Translations under genes and position numbers: made by a program | Shown here: piece by piece, positions 40,943 through 49,855 of the stretch | Layout: every line of letters starts with the position of its first letter | How positions within the stretch are numbered: the first letter of the stretch is position 1 | NCBI RefSeq assembly: GCF_017875955.1 | Contig: NZ_JAGINK010000001.1 | Location: 3,936,501-4,000,500 of the forward strand | Direction: 5' to 3' | Length of the DNA: 64,000 bases | DNA from: Pseudomonas sp. BP8 | GTDB lineage: Bacteria > Pseudomonadota > Gammaproteobacteria > Pseudomonadales > Pseudomonadaceae | Notes under the pieces: model-generated | Told to the model about the DNA's origin: nothing | The model's input: the letters and a program-made list of their open reading frames with translations, nothing else | The model's database searches: none

Positions 40943-42646
40943 TTAGCTACCCCAGGAGTCACGCAGGGTGACGGTGCGGTTGAACACCGGGCGGCCCGGC
41001 TGGGTGTCTTTCAGGTCGGCGCAGAAGTAGCCTTCGCGCTCGAACTGGAAACGGTCTTCAGGCTGGGCATTGCCCAGGGAAGGTTCCGCACGACAACCGC
41101 TCAGCACCTGCAGCGAATCAGGATTGATGTTGTCCAGGAAGCTGCCGCCCTCCTCGGTCTTTTCCGGATTGGCCGAGCGGAACAGGCGATCGTACAGGCG
41201 CACTTCGCATTCGACGCTGGTGGCCGCCGGGACCCAGTGGATCACGCCCTTGACCTTGCGCCCTTCAGGGTTCTTGCCGAGGGTGTCCGGGTCGTACGAG
41301 CAGCGCAGCTCGACGATATTGCCGTCGGCGTCCTTGATCGCCTCGTCGGCGCGGATCACGTAGCTGCCGCGCAGGCGCACTTCACCGTTAGGCTCCAGGC
41401 GCTTGTAGCCTTTAGGCGGCTCTTCCATGAAGTCGTCGCGGTCGATGTACAGCTCGCGCTCGAACGGCAGCACACGTACACCCATGTCTTCTTTCGGATG
41501 GCGGGGCAGCTCGAGGTTCTCGATTTGGCCTTCAGGGTAATTGGTGATCACTACCTTGAGCGGACGCAGCACGCACATGGCGCGAGGCGCGGTGCGGTCG
41601 AGGTCGTCACGAATGCTGAATTCGAGCATGTTCATGTCGACCACACCGTCGGAACGGTTGGTGCCGATCATCTCGCAGAAGTTGCGAATCGACGCTGGGG
41701 TGTAGCCACGGCGGCGGAAGCCGGACAGGGTCGACATGCGTGGGTCGTCCCAGCCGTGCACGTGCTGCTCTTCGACCAACTGCTTGAGCTTGCGTTTGGA
41801 GGTGATCGTGTAGTTCAGGTTGAGGCGGCTGAACTCGTACTGGCGCGGATGCGCCGGCACCGGCAGGTTGTCGAGGAACCAGTCGTACAGCGGACGATGA
41901 CCTTCGAACTCCAGGGTGCAGATCGAGTGGGTAATGCCCTCGATCGCGTCGGACTGGCCGTGGGTGAAGTCATAGTTGGGGTAGATGCACCACTTGTCAC
42001 CGGTCTGATGGTGATGGGCATGGCGGATCCGGTACAGGATCGGGTCACGCAGGTTCATGTTCGGCGAAGCCATGTCGATCTTGGCACGCAGTACACGCTC
42101 GCCGTCCTGGAACTCGCCCGCCTTCATGCGCGCGAACAGGTCGAGGTTTTCTTCGACGCTACGTTCGCGGAACGGACTGTTCTTGCCCGGCTCGGTCAGG
42201 TTGCCGCGGTATTCCTTGGCCTGCTCGGGGGTCAGGTCGCAGACGTAGGCGTTGCCCGACTTGATCAGCGCCACTGCCCAGTCGTGCAACTGGTCGAAGT
42301 ACTGCGAGGCATAGCGCACCGGGCCGGTCCACTCAAAGCCCAGCCACTTGACATCGCTCTGGATGGCGTCGATGTACTCCTGGTCTTCCTTGGCCGGATT
42401 GGTGTCGTCGAAACGCAGGTGGCAGGCGCCCCCGAATTCCTTGGCCAGGCCGAAGTTGACGCAGATCGACTTGGCGTGGCCGATGTGCAGGTAACCATTA
42501 GGCTCCGGCGGGAAGCGGGTGACTATCTGGCTGTGCTTGCCCGAGTCCAGGTCGGCCTGGACGATCGGCCGGAGGAAGTTCGCAGGGACGGCGGGAGCGC
42601 CTTTGGCAGCGGCGTTGGGCGCGTTGTCGGCAGTGGGCTTGCTCAT
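40943..42646 (-). CDS. glnS: glutaminyl-tRNA synthetase
   Basis: A 567-residue class I synthetase charging tRNA-Gln. The HIGH motif is FPPEPNGYLHIGHAKS, the KMSKS-like loop is ITSKRKLKQLVEE, and the C-terminal anticodon-binding beta-barrels end the protein. The ATG at 42646 follows AAGGATCCT. An extension to 42721 has no ribosome site. The first about 20 residues are a low-complexity alanine-rich lead. Confidence 0.97.
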   Translation of the reverse strand: MSKPTADNAPNAAAKGAPAVPANFLRPIVQADLDSGKHSQIVTRFPPEPNGYLHIGHAKSICVNFGLAKEFGGACHLRFDDTNPAKEDQEYIDAIQSDVKWLGFEWTGPVRYASQYFDQLHDWAVALIKSGNAYVCDLTPEQAKEYRGNLTEPGKNSPFRERSVEENLDLFARMKAGEFQDGERVLRAKIDMASPNMNLRDPILYRIRHAHHHQTGDKWCIYPNYDFTHGQSDAIEGITHSICTLEFEGHRPLYDWFLDNLPVPAHPRQYEFSRLNLNYTITSKRKLKQLVEEQHVHGWDDPRMSTLSGFRRRGYTPASIRNFCEMIGTNRSDGVVDMNMLEFSIRDDLDRTAPRAMCVLRPLKVVITNYPEGQIENLELPRHPKEDMGVRVLPFERELYIDRDDFMEEPPKGYKRLEPNGEVRLRGSYVIRADEAIKDADGNIVELRCSYDPDTLGKNPEGRKVKGVIHWVPAATSVECEVRLYDRLFRSANPEKTEEGGSFLDNINPDSLQVLSGCRAEPSLGNAQPEDRFQFEREGYFCADLKDTQPGRPVFNRTVTLRDSWGS

Positions 42647-42894
42647 AGGATCCTTGAATGCACGTGTTCGGCCTGGGTAGGCCGATTGAATCAAAGGGCC
42701 TATCATAGCCGAAGCAGTCAAGCTGCTGACAGCCGGGCGCCGACAAAGTGGCGCGATTTATCGCTGCTAATTGTCGCGATTGCGGCAAAATGGCCGCCGC
42801 GCACGTGTGCCGCGGCCGCCCGATCCAGCGTCAGGTGTCTAAGCGCGCACCTGTGCAGCCTTTTTCCGAATGCCTTGAAAGAGTGAGTTTCAGC

Positions 42895-43395
42895 ATGTCC
42901 AAAGTCAAACTGAGCACCAACCACGGCGACATCGTCATCGAACTGGATGCCGATAAAGCCCCGATCACCGTGGCTAACTTCATCGAGTACGTCAACGCTG
43001 GTCACTACACGAACACCGTGTTCCACCGTGTGATCAAGGGTTTCATGATCCAGGGCGGCGGTTTCGAGCCAGGCATGAACGAGAAGCGTGACAAGCGTGC
43101 CAGCATCCAGAACGAAGCCGACAACGGCCTGAAGAACGACAAGTACACCATCGCCATGGCCCGTACCATGGAGCCGCATTCGGCTTCCGCGCAGTTCTTC
43201 ATCAATGCCTCGAACAACGATTTCCTCAACCACAGCGGCAAGAACGTGCAGGGTTGGGGCTACGCAGTGTTCGGTAAAGTGACCGAAGGTACCGACGTCG
43301 TCGACAAGATCGAAGGCGTTGCCACCGGCTCCAAATCCGGCCACCAAGACGTGCCGAAAGACGACGTGATCATCGAGAAAGCAGAGATCATCTGA
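42895..43395 (+). CDS. ppiB: cytoplasmic peptidyl-prolyl cis-trans isomerase (cyclophilin)
   Basis: A 166-residue cyclophilin with the catalytic arginine in FHRVIKGFMIQGG and the core SASAQFFINASNNDFL. There is no signal peptide, so this is the cytoplasmic PpiB form. The start at 42895 is the first codon in register with the family; upstream codons run through the divergent promoter shared with glnS. lpxH begins directly at its stop codon. Confidence 0.95.
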   Translation: MSKVKLSTNHGDIVIELDADKAPITVANFIEYVNAGHYTNTVFHRVIKGFMIQGGGFEPGMNEKRDKRASIQNEADNGLKNDKYTIAMARTMEPHSASAQFFINASNNDFLNHSGKNVQGWGYAVFGKVTEGTDVVDKIEGVATGSKSGHQDVPKDDVIIEKAEII

Positions 43396-44118
43396 GTGAT
43401 TCTGCTGATCTCTGATCTGCACCTGCAAGAAGAACGCCCGGATATTTCCCGGGCGTTTCTTGATCTGCTCGACGGCCGCGCGCGGCATGCCAAGGCGTTG
43501 TACATCCTTGGCGACTTCTTCGAAGCGTGGATTGGCGATGACGCCATGACGCCCTTCCAGCAGTCGATCTGCCAGGCCTTGCGCCGGCTGAGCGACAGCG
43601 GTACGGCGATCTACCTGATGCATGGCAACCGTGACTTCCTGATTGGTCAGGACTTCTGCAAGGCGGCGGGCTGCACCCTGCTCGACGACCCGAGCGTGGT
43701 CGAGCTGGGCGGCGAGGCGGTCTTGTTGATGCACGGCGACACCTTGTGCACCCGCGATGTGGGCTACATGAAGCTGCGCCGCTACCTGCGCAATCCACTC
43801 ACCTTGTGGATCCTGCGGCACCTGCCGCTGAGCACGCGACGCAAGCTTGCCCGCAAACTGCGCAGCGAAAGCCAGTCGCAGACGCGCATGAAGAACACCG
43901 AGATTGTCGACGTCACACCTGAGCAGGTACCGCAGGTGATGGCGGCGCATGGCGTGCGTACGCTGGTTCATGGGCATACCCACCGGCCGGCGATTCACAA
44001 GCTGATGGTGGATGGCGCGCCGGCACGACGGATCGTTCTGGGCGACTGGGATCGGCGGGGCTGGGCGTTGCAGGTGGATGAACAGGGCTTTCAGCTGGCT
44101 CCGTTCGAGTTTTCTTGA
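43396..44118 (+). CDS. lpxH: UDP-2,3-diacylglucosamine diphosphatase LpxH
   Basis: A 240-residue membrane-associated metallophosphoesterase that makes lipid X for lipid A synthesis. Metal ligands are visible in ISDLHLQ, LGDFFEAWIGDD, MHGNRDFL and VHGHTHRP. The GTG at 43396 follows the ppiB stop codon with no gap, which indicates coupled translation. Confidence 0.95.
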   Translation: MILLISDLHLQEERPDISRAFLDLLDGRARHAKALYILGDFFEAWIGDDAMTPFQQSICQALRRLSDSGTAIYLMHGNRDFLIGQDFCKAAGCTLLDDPSVVELGGEAVLLMHGDTLCTRDVGYMKLRRYLRNPLTLWILRHLPLSTRRKLARKLRSESQSQTRMKNTEIVDVTPEQVPQVMAAHGVRTLVHGHTHRPAIHKLMVDGAPARRIVLGDWDRRGWALQVDEQGFQLAPFEFS

Positions 44119-44141
44119 GGCGGCAGTTCAGGGTTGGTCAA

Positions 44142-44227
44142 TACCGGCCTCTTCGCGGGGCAAGCCCGCTCCTACAGGGCCTGCGTTGACCCTGTAGGAG
44201 CGGGCTTGCCCCGCAAAGAGGCCGGTA
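44142..44227. repeat. near-perfect 86-bp palindromic REP doublet
   Basis: Two 38-base arms (TACCGGCCTCTTCGCGGGGC... and its reverse complement ending at 44227) are separated by about 10 bases and differ at one visible position. They lie between convergent lpxH and the acylase gene and can fold into a long hairpin that may end both transcripts. Confidence 0.9.
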
Positions 44228-44240
44228 CTGGCTCAGCCCA

Positions 44241-46559
44241 TCAACGGCTGCTGGCCACTGCTGCCTTGTCCCGCTCGCTGATCACATACTGCCGATACTG
44301 CGGATCTGCCTTGATCTGCGCTTCGGTAAACGGAATTGGCGCCAGCTGCTTGGCAGAAAACGCCCGCGTCTGGTCCGCCGCATGCACCGATGCCGCCTCG
44401 CTGGATTGGGAAAACGCCAGCAAACCCTGGGCCTGCGGCCCTTGATCGGTAAAGCTGACCAGTTGCAGGTAGCTGGTACCGCTGACCACCAAGCGCTTGC
44501 CCTGCCCCACCGGCACGCTGTACATGGCGTTGTATACACCAAGCGCCTGCGGCCCACCCGGCACCGGCGTGCCATCGGCAGACTGCTGGATCTGTCCCCA
44601 CCGGCTGTCAGCCTGTAGCCCGGCATTGGCGACTTGCTGCAGCGAAGCCAGCGCCGCCTCATGCACCCGCTTGGCCACCGCTGCCTGCTCCACGGCGAGC
44701 CCGCGTGGGGTGTGCTGCGGATCCGCCGGGTCAAACGCTACCCGCCAGCTTTGTGGATGCTCAGACAGCGCCGTCATGATGTGCTCAAAATGCACCAGGC
44801 CGACTCCGCTGTCGAGGTCGGCCTTGCCATTCCAGGCGCTCAGGCTGGTGCACACCGGCGCCACATCAGCAGCAGCCGACTTGCACCAGTTGAGCAAATC
44901 CGGCAGCACCAGACGGGCCAGGTAAACCTCATCATCCAGCACCATCTGCTGCAACTGCGCGACGTCGAGCTTGCCATTCCCCTGCAAGCGCTCGAGGGCG
45001 AAGCGGCCACGCATGCCCAACGGCTGATCGTCACGGCTGATCAACGGCGAGAAGCCGGTCAGAGGCTGCGCCGGATTGGCCATGCGCGCCGGGTCGTTGG
45101 AATTCTGCACGAAATCGCGGCGCTCAAGGCTTGGCAGCATGTGCGCGGGGAAGATCCCCGGCTGGGCCGCTTGCGGGTCGACCTTCCACTGGCAGGCACT
45201 GCGTGAACCGTCCAGCACCACCAGTCGCGAGCCCGCTGCCGGATCACTGCACTGGCTCAACAGGTCTTGGTCCACATAGGGCACCACCGACTGGTTCAGG
45301 TACAACGTCTGGCCAGCGGCGTCCACCGCCAGGGTGTTGACCCACGGAATGCCTTGCAACTGCGCTACCGACGCCTGCAGGCCATCCAGGCTCTCGGCGC
45401 GGTTGATCTGGTCCCACTGCTGCAGCACCCGCGTGTTGTCCAGGTTGGCATCACGCAGGCTGTAGGCGTGGCGGTTATCCCAGTCGAGTTTGCCCGGCCA
45501 CTGCACCACCGGGCCGAAACTGGACGCATAGACTTGACGCTCGACCTGGCTGAGTTTGCCGTCCGTGCCCTTGACCGCAACGGTCAAGGTTTGCCGAGCC
45601 AGTGGCAGCGACTTGCCATCGAGCAGGTAGCGGGTCGGGTCCTTCGGATCGAGTTCCAGGCGATACAAGGTGAAGTGCTTGGAGGTATCCACGGTGTGGG
45701 TCCAGGCCAGGTGGCGATTGAAGCCGATATTTACCACCGGCAGGCCAGGCAACGCGGCGCCCATCACATCCAACTGGCCAGGGATGGTCAGTTGCATCTG
45801 ATAGAAGCGCATGCCGCCGACCCAGGGGAAATGCGGATTGGCCAGCAACAGCCCGCGACCATTGGCCGAGCGTTGCGCGCCGACCGCCACGGCATTGCTG
45901 CCTCGCTCCATGGCGAACTTGGCCTGGCGCTCAAGGGCCACGCTGAAGTCCGCCGCGGGGCGCTGCGCCGCCAGCTTGGGCGGCGCCGCACCGACCAAGG
46001 CTTCGACAAACTGACCGGCACCACCCTCGGCCAGCAAGCGCCGGGTCAGTTTGACCAGATCAAGGCTGGTCAGCGGTCGCACCCAGTCGCCTGCCCCGCA
46101 TTCTGCCGGCAGGCCCTGGGCCTTGCGCTCGACCAAGGCCCGATTGAAACCACTGGCATAGCCCTCGAGCAACTCACGCACACGGGGTGGCTGGGCCTGC
46201 AGGAAACCACTCACTGCGGTCGGGGTATTCAACCAAGTAAAGAACAGGTCGCTGTCGAGGTTGTTGCGCTGTTCAACGGTCTTGCCCTCTGGGCCCAGGT
46301 AACGCGAGCGTTCGCCATTGACCGTGAGCACCTCGTTGGCCAGCAGGCAGAGGTTGTCCTGAGCGTACGCATAGCCGACGCCATAGCCCAGCCCGCGCTC
46401 GTCCTTGGCCAGGATGTGCGGCACGCCAAAGCTGGTCCGACGGATCTCGGCGGTAGCTACACCGGCGGCATCGCGGGCTTGGGCAGCCAGGCTGCTGGCG
46501 ACCAGGACGGCAGCCAGGCACAGGCCGGTTTTGGGGCGCGAAAGAGTGTTCACGGGCAA
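44241..46559 (-). CDS. pvdQ: PvdQ-type acylase (Ntn hydrolase)
   Basis: A 772-residue periplasmic N-terminal-nucleophile amidase, made as a precursor that self-cleaves. The signal peptide runs to about residue 29. The beta chain starts at Ser221 in MERGSNAVAVG. The sequence follows P. aeruginosa PvdQ closely by memory (ERGLGYGVGYAYAQDN, GGMRFYQMQLTIPGQLDVMG, IGFNRHLAWTHTVDTSKHFT, RRDFVQNSND). PvdQ removes the fatty acyl chain from pyoverdine precursors and can cleave long-chain acyl-homoserine lactones. No other pyoverdine gene is nearby. An alternative name would be acyl-homoserine lactone acylase. Confidence 0.92.
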   Translation of the reverse strand: MPVNTLSRPKTGLCLAAVLVASSLAAQARDAAGVATAEIRRTSFGVPHILAKDERGLGYGVGYAYAQDNLCLLANEVLTVNGERSRYLGPEGKTVEQRNNLDSDLFFTWLNTPTAVSGFLQAQPPRVRELLEGYASGFNRALVERKAQGLPAECGAGDWVRPLTSLDLVKLTRRLLAEGGAGQFVEALVGAAPPKLAAQRPAADFSVALERQAKFAMERGSNAVAVGAQRSANGRGLLLANPHFPWVGGMRFYQMQLTIPGQLDVMGAALPGLPVVNIGFNRHLAWTHTVDTSKHFTLYRLELDPKDPTRYLLDGKSLPLARQTLTVAVKGTDGKLSQVERQVYASSFGPVVQWPGKLDWDNRHAYSLRDANLDNTRVLQQWDQINRAESLDGLQASVAQLQGIPWVNTLAVDAAGQTLYLNQSVVPYVDQDLLSQCSDPAAGSRLVVLDGSRSACQWKVDPQAAQPGIFPAHMLPSLERRDFVQNSNDPARMANPAQPLTGFSPLISRDDQPLGMRGRFALERLQGNGKLDVAQLQQMVLDDEVYLARLVLPDLLNWCKSAAADVAPVCTSLSAWNGKADLDSGVGLVHFEHIMTALSEHPQSWRVAFDPADPQHTPRGLAVEQAAVAKRVHEAALASLQQVANAGLQADSRWGQIQQSADGTPVPGGPQALGVYNAMYSVPVGQGKRLVVSGTSYLQLVSFTDQGPQAQGLLAFSQSSEAASVHAADQTRAFSAKQLAPIPFTEAQIKADPQYRQYVISERDKAAVASSR

Positions 46560-46752
46560 TCCTCGTTTTCTGGAGTCATCCCGCTTCAGACGAATGGCTT
46601 GATGAAAATTTTACGCCGAACAGCGCCTTGCAACGTCTTCAACAGCACCAGGGGATTTTTTTTTGCCCGATGCTGCAGTTTTTTCAATCTCATTCGTCTT
46701 TATAAGTGAGGCAACCATGAATTCGGGACAGTCCACGAAAAGGAGCATTCAC

Positions 46753-47130
46753 ATGTACCAGCCACAACCGTCACTCGCGGTCGTTCGCAGCACGGGCGGC
46801 AACACTAGCGGCCGCAGCATCGCCGAGGGCGAAGAGCGCCTGGGCAATGAACTGATTCGCGAACTGCTGCGCACCTATGGCCTGCGCACCAGCCTGATCC
46901 GCCTGAAGGTGATCGACGCGCTGCATGCGGCAGACCGCAACGGCCGCAGCATCGGCGTACGTGGTATTCACGCACAACTCGAGCAGCTCGATATCCCGCT
47001 GTCGTTCCTGAGCGTGCGCGAGGTGCTCAAACGACTGTGTGCCGAAGGCGTGATCAACCTGGGTAGCGACAAGTGCTACAGCCTCAACCCGCAGGCGCGG
47101 GCCGTGCTTGAGCAACCGTTCGCACGCTGA
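46753..47130 (+). CDS. Fur-like winged-helix regulator lacking metal-site domain
   Basis: A 125-residue protein whose middle (LRTYGLRTSLIRLKVIDALHAA, then IHAQLEQLDIPLSFLSVREVLKRLCAEGVI) reads as the winged-helix half of the Fur/Zur family. The C-terminal half with histidine and cysteine metal ligands is missing, so it should bind DNA without metal control or need a partner. Two starts are possible: the ATG at 46753 with a strong AAGGAG, and one at 46717 with GTGAGG. It lies divergent from the acylase gene. The targets are unknown. Confidence 0.72.
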   Translation: MYQPQPSLAVVRSTGGNTSGRSIAEGEERLGNELIRELLRTYGLRTSLIRLKVIDALHAADRNGRSIGVRGIHAQLEQLDIPLSFLSVREVLKRLCAEGVINLGSDKCYSLNPQARAVLEQPFAR

Positions 47131-47165
47131 GCACATGGCCGGCCAGGATGGGCCGGCCGCCTCCC

Positions 47166-47354
47166 TCAGGGCTTGACCTTGCGCCGCAGGAGGCCATTGA
47201 TCACCACGACCACCACCGCAATGGCGATAGCCGCGTACTGGAAGGTCTGCTCGCTGATCGTCCCCTGCTTCTGCAGATAGGACAGGCCGAGCATCATGCC
47301 CAGTACCACGACAATGATCAGGATCGAGTATTTCAGGCGCTGCACGTGTGTCAT
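47166..47354 (-). CDS. small inner-membrane protein
   Basis: A 62-residue protein with two hydrophobic helices (YSILIIVVVLGMMLGLSYL and YAAIAIAVVVVVINGLL) joined by a short polar turn, and basic ends, probably a hairpin in the inner membrane. AAGGAACTATCG precedes the ATG. Function unknown. It ends 35 bp from the Fur-like gene, which is convergent. Confidence 0.7.
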   Translation of the reverse strand: MTHVQRLKYSILIIVVVLGMMLGLSYLQKQGTISEQTFQYAAIAIAVVVVVINGLLRRKVKP

Positions 47355-47772
47355 CGATAGTTCCTTGCAACATCAGAGGCATTTGGCTCGCAACGAGCCG
47401 GCGCAATGATACATCGCTATCTGCCTCAGGCGAGCATTTCCTGGCAAACGCAGCCTTCCCCCCCCACCTCACTTGCATAGCCACTGCACGCGCAATCGAG
47501 GGTCATGCTACCCATGGACGCCACTATGCGACTGCCTGGCCAGAAATCGCGGCTTGCGAGCTGGCGCTGAGGCTTCTTCCTACAACAGCGGCCATCGTTG
47601 CCTGCACGGCGTGCTCACGGGAGCTACAAGGGCCGGCCCGCTTGGCGCCTAGCTAGGCTGTTTGCGGCTATTCGACAATCAACCCCGCCACCTGCCGAGC
47701 CAGGTGGCCGCTGCCTGGGCCAGCCATGGATGCCCACGCAGCGCCAGGCCATCATCCCTGAGGGAGACTCAC
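47355..47772. other. intergenic region with no credible gene
   Basis: This 418-bp stretch separates the small membrane protein and the Mor-like gene. Short open frames here have no ribosome sites or recognisable products. It shows no REP unit or clear promoter by eye. Confidence 0.55.
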
Positions 47773-48141
47773 ATGGAACTGCCAGACCTTGCGCGCATCG
47801 ACATTACCCAATTGCCTCATTCGCTGCAGTCCTTGATTGACTGCATTGGCATCGACAACGCTTATCTGCTGACCAGCGTCTATGGCGGCCGACCCAAGTA
47901 CATCCCCAAGCACCGTGAACGCACCAAGCTTGCCGACGTCCTCCCGGCCGCTGCACTGGATGCGTTGATCAAACGTTTCGCCGGTGTCGCCCTGGAGATT
48001 CCCAAACCCGACCACTTCATGCGCCAGTTGCGCAATCAGCAGATCCAGCAAGAAAGCGCCGATGGCTTGTCGCGCAGTTTGTTGGCCGACAAATATGGCT
48101 TGAGCCTGCGCCAGATCGGCAATATTCGTCGGCAGACATAG
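47773..48141 (+). CDS. Mor-family (phage Mu middle-operon type) transcription activator
   Basis: A 122-residue protein matching the Mor/C activator pattern: an N-terminal dimerisation part (LPHSLQSLIDCIGIDNAYLL, then VYGGRPKYIPKH) and a C-terminal helix-turn-helix (SRSLLADKYGLSLRQIGNIRRQ). GAGGGAGACTCAC before the ATG at 47773 is a good ribosome site. No other phage gene lies near it, so it is either a remnant or a recruited regulator. A 12-bp palindrome follows its stop codon. Neighbours on the right are transport genes it might control. Confidence 0.78.
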   Translation: MELPDLARIDITQLPHSLQSLIDCIGIDNAYLLTSVYGGRPKYIPKHRERTKLADVLPAAALDALIKRFAGVALEIPKPDHFMRQLRNQQIQQESADGLSRSLLADKYGLSLRQIGNIRRQT

Positions 48142-48154
48142 TTCATGGTTTCCT

Positions 48155-48166
48155 CAAACGGCCGTT
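48155..48166. repeat. 12-bp perfect palindrome AAACGGCCGTTT
   Basis: This short perfect palindrome lies 14 bp after the stop codon of the Mor-like gene. It may be a protein-binding site; it lacks the T run of a terminator on either strand. Confidence 0.45.
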
Positions 48167-48252
48167 TAGCATAACGGGAGATTGCAGCGATCTGTCATCT
48201 CCTGTTACACCGCAGCTCCAGAGTCACAAAAGATTTGTAGCAGCGTACAACG

Positions 48253-49620
48253 TTAGATTGTCTTGGCGCAGTCTGAATGATTTCGGCGAACTCTGATAAT
48301 TCCCCAAGCGATACCCACAACAGCAGAAATTACCGATCCGCAAAGCACGCCTACCTTAGCCGCGCCGAGCAAGTTGGCATCGGCGAACGCCAGGGTGGCG
48401 ATGAAGATCGACATGGTGAAGCCGATGCCGGCTAGCAAGCCGATAAGGATGACCCCGGTCCAGGTAACACCCGCTGGCAATGTGCACCAGCCCAGCCGGA
48501 CCATCAGCCAGCTCACGCCCAGCACCCCGAGCGGTTTACCCGCCACGAGTGCAATACCGATACCCAGCATCACCCAATGTGGCGCATCGCTGGACAAGTC
48601 AATGCCCTGCAGGTTGACCCCCGCATTGGCCAGCGCAAACAGCGGCATGATCGCGTACGCCACCCAAGGGTGTAGTGCACTTTGAATCCGAACTACCGGC
48701 GGTAAAAGCTCGCGCTGAGCCAAGCGCAGTCGTTTGAGTGGATCGATTAATTCGTTGACGCCCTGCTCCGGTGCCTTTGCGCTACCCATCAGCTCACCGG
48801 TAAATCGTCCGATCGCGTCCAGTGGCCGCTCGCGCATCGGCATTGCGACGACGGGGGTCATCATCCCGAGAATCACACCGGCCAGCGTAGGGTGGGCACC
48901 CGTCATCAAAATTCCGCCCCAGGTCACGAGGCCTGGAAGAATGTAGGCATAGGCTGACCCGACTCCGATTTTCTGCAGGCCGATGACCATTGCGAGCCCT
49001 ACTCCAGCCACTGCGAATCCTGAGTAATCCAATCCGCCCGAGTAGAAGAAGGCGATGATCAGGACGGCAATGATGTCGTCGATGATGGCAAGGGCCAGCA
49101 GGAACACACGGATATTCGACGGGATCGACTTGCCCAGCAGTGCCAACACGCCCACCGCAAACGCAATGTCGGTGGCGGTGGGCACTGCCCAGCCGTTTTG
49201 TTGCGGTGCTTGATGATTGAATGCCAAGTAGAGCAGCGCAGGGACTGCTACGCCACCCATTGCCGCAGCCATAGGCAATGTCGCCTGGCGCAGGCTGGAC
49301 AAGGCGCCTTCATGGATCTCGCGGCGGATTTCCATGCCCACAACCAGGAAGAAAATGGTCATCAAGCCGTCATTGATCCAAAAATGCAGGGACTGCGAGA
49401 CAACGTGCGACCCAATGCCGAATGACACGGCGGTGTGCCATAAGGCTTCGTAGCTGCCAGCGGCCGGAGAGTTGGCCCAGACCAACGCCGCTATGGCGGT
49501 GATTAAAAGCACGACGCCGCTGACCGCTTCGATATGGAGGAAGCGCTCTAGATTGGCAAACGCTCGCTGGGCCAGTTGCTGAGCACGGGACAATTCTACT
49601 GTTTGCATAGGCAAGGTCAC
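48253..49620 (-). CDS. nhaA: Na+/H+ antiporter NhaA
   Basis: A 455-residue inner-membrane antiporter with about 12 hydrophobic segments. The ion-binding aspartate pair is in LALAIIDDIIAVL, with TATDIAFAVGVLALLG before it, and the C-terminal lysine helix is in the GIGFTMSIFIATLAF region. It exports Na+ in exchange for protons. The start may be the GTG at 49620 or the ATG at 49608; neither has a strong ribosome site. It is divergent from the TRAP operon. Confidence 0.94.
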   Translation of the reverse strand: MTLPMQTVELSRAQQLAQRAFANLERFLHIEAVSGVVLLITAIAALVWANSPAAGSYEALWHTAVSFGIGSHVVSQSLHFWINDGLMTIFFLVVGMEIRREIHEGALSSLRQATLPMAAAMGGVAVPALLYLAFNHQAPQQNGWAVPTATDIAFAVGVLALLGKSIPSNIRVFLLALAIIDDIIAVLIIAFFYSGGLDYSGFAVAGVGLAMVIGLQKIGVGSAYAYILPGLVTWGGILMTGAHPTLAGVILGMMTPVVAMPMRERPLDAIGRFTGELMGSAKAPEQGVNELIDPLKRLRLAQRELLPPVVRIQSALHPWVAYAIMPLFALANAGVNLQGIDLSSDAPHWVMLGIGIALVAGKPLGVLGVSWLMVRLGWCTLPAGVTWTGVILIGLLAGIGFTMSIFIATLAFADANLLGAAKVGVLCGSVISAVVGIAWGIIRVRRNHSDCAKTI

Positions 49621-49741
49621 TCGCGCGCGGCGGCCCGACCGGCGTTACTTTTAACCTGCCTCACCACCCTACGCGGCTAGCACCCATGCGCAGTTTACAG
49701 AATCACCTTGGGCGATGTGAACACCGGATACTCATCGGGCG

Positions 49742-49758
49742 CTGGTCATTACCCTGCA
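49742..49758 (+). promoter_or_regulatory. weak candidate sigma-54 promoter of the TRAP operon
   Basis: CTGGTCATTACCCTGCA has the GG-N10-GC spacing of a -24/-12 promoter and TGCA at -12, but the -24 box is only TGG. It lies about 98 bp before the binding-protein start codon. DctPQM-type operons in other bacteria are often sigma-54 driven. Confidence 0.35.
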
Positions 49759-49855
49759 ACTTACGGTTTTCTGCCTAAACTGACTGTTGTTCTGATACGC
49801 CAATGTGCGCACGGCGTAGCACCGAGGGAAAAATAAAAATGAGAGGATTCTCTAG

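Noticed and set aside
40568..42886. A 772-codon open frame on the plus strand opposite glnS
   Set aside because: It is the antisense shadow of a clear synthetase gene in GC-rich DNA. The translation is low in recognisable structure and has no ribosome site or family match.
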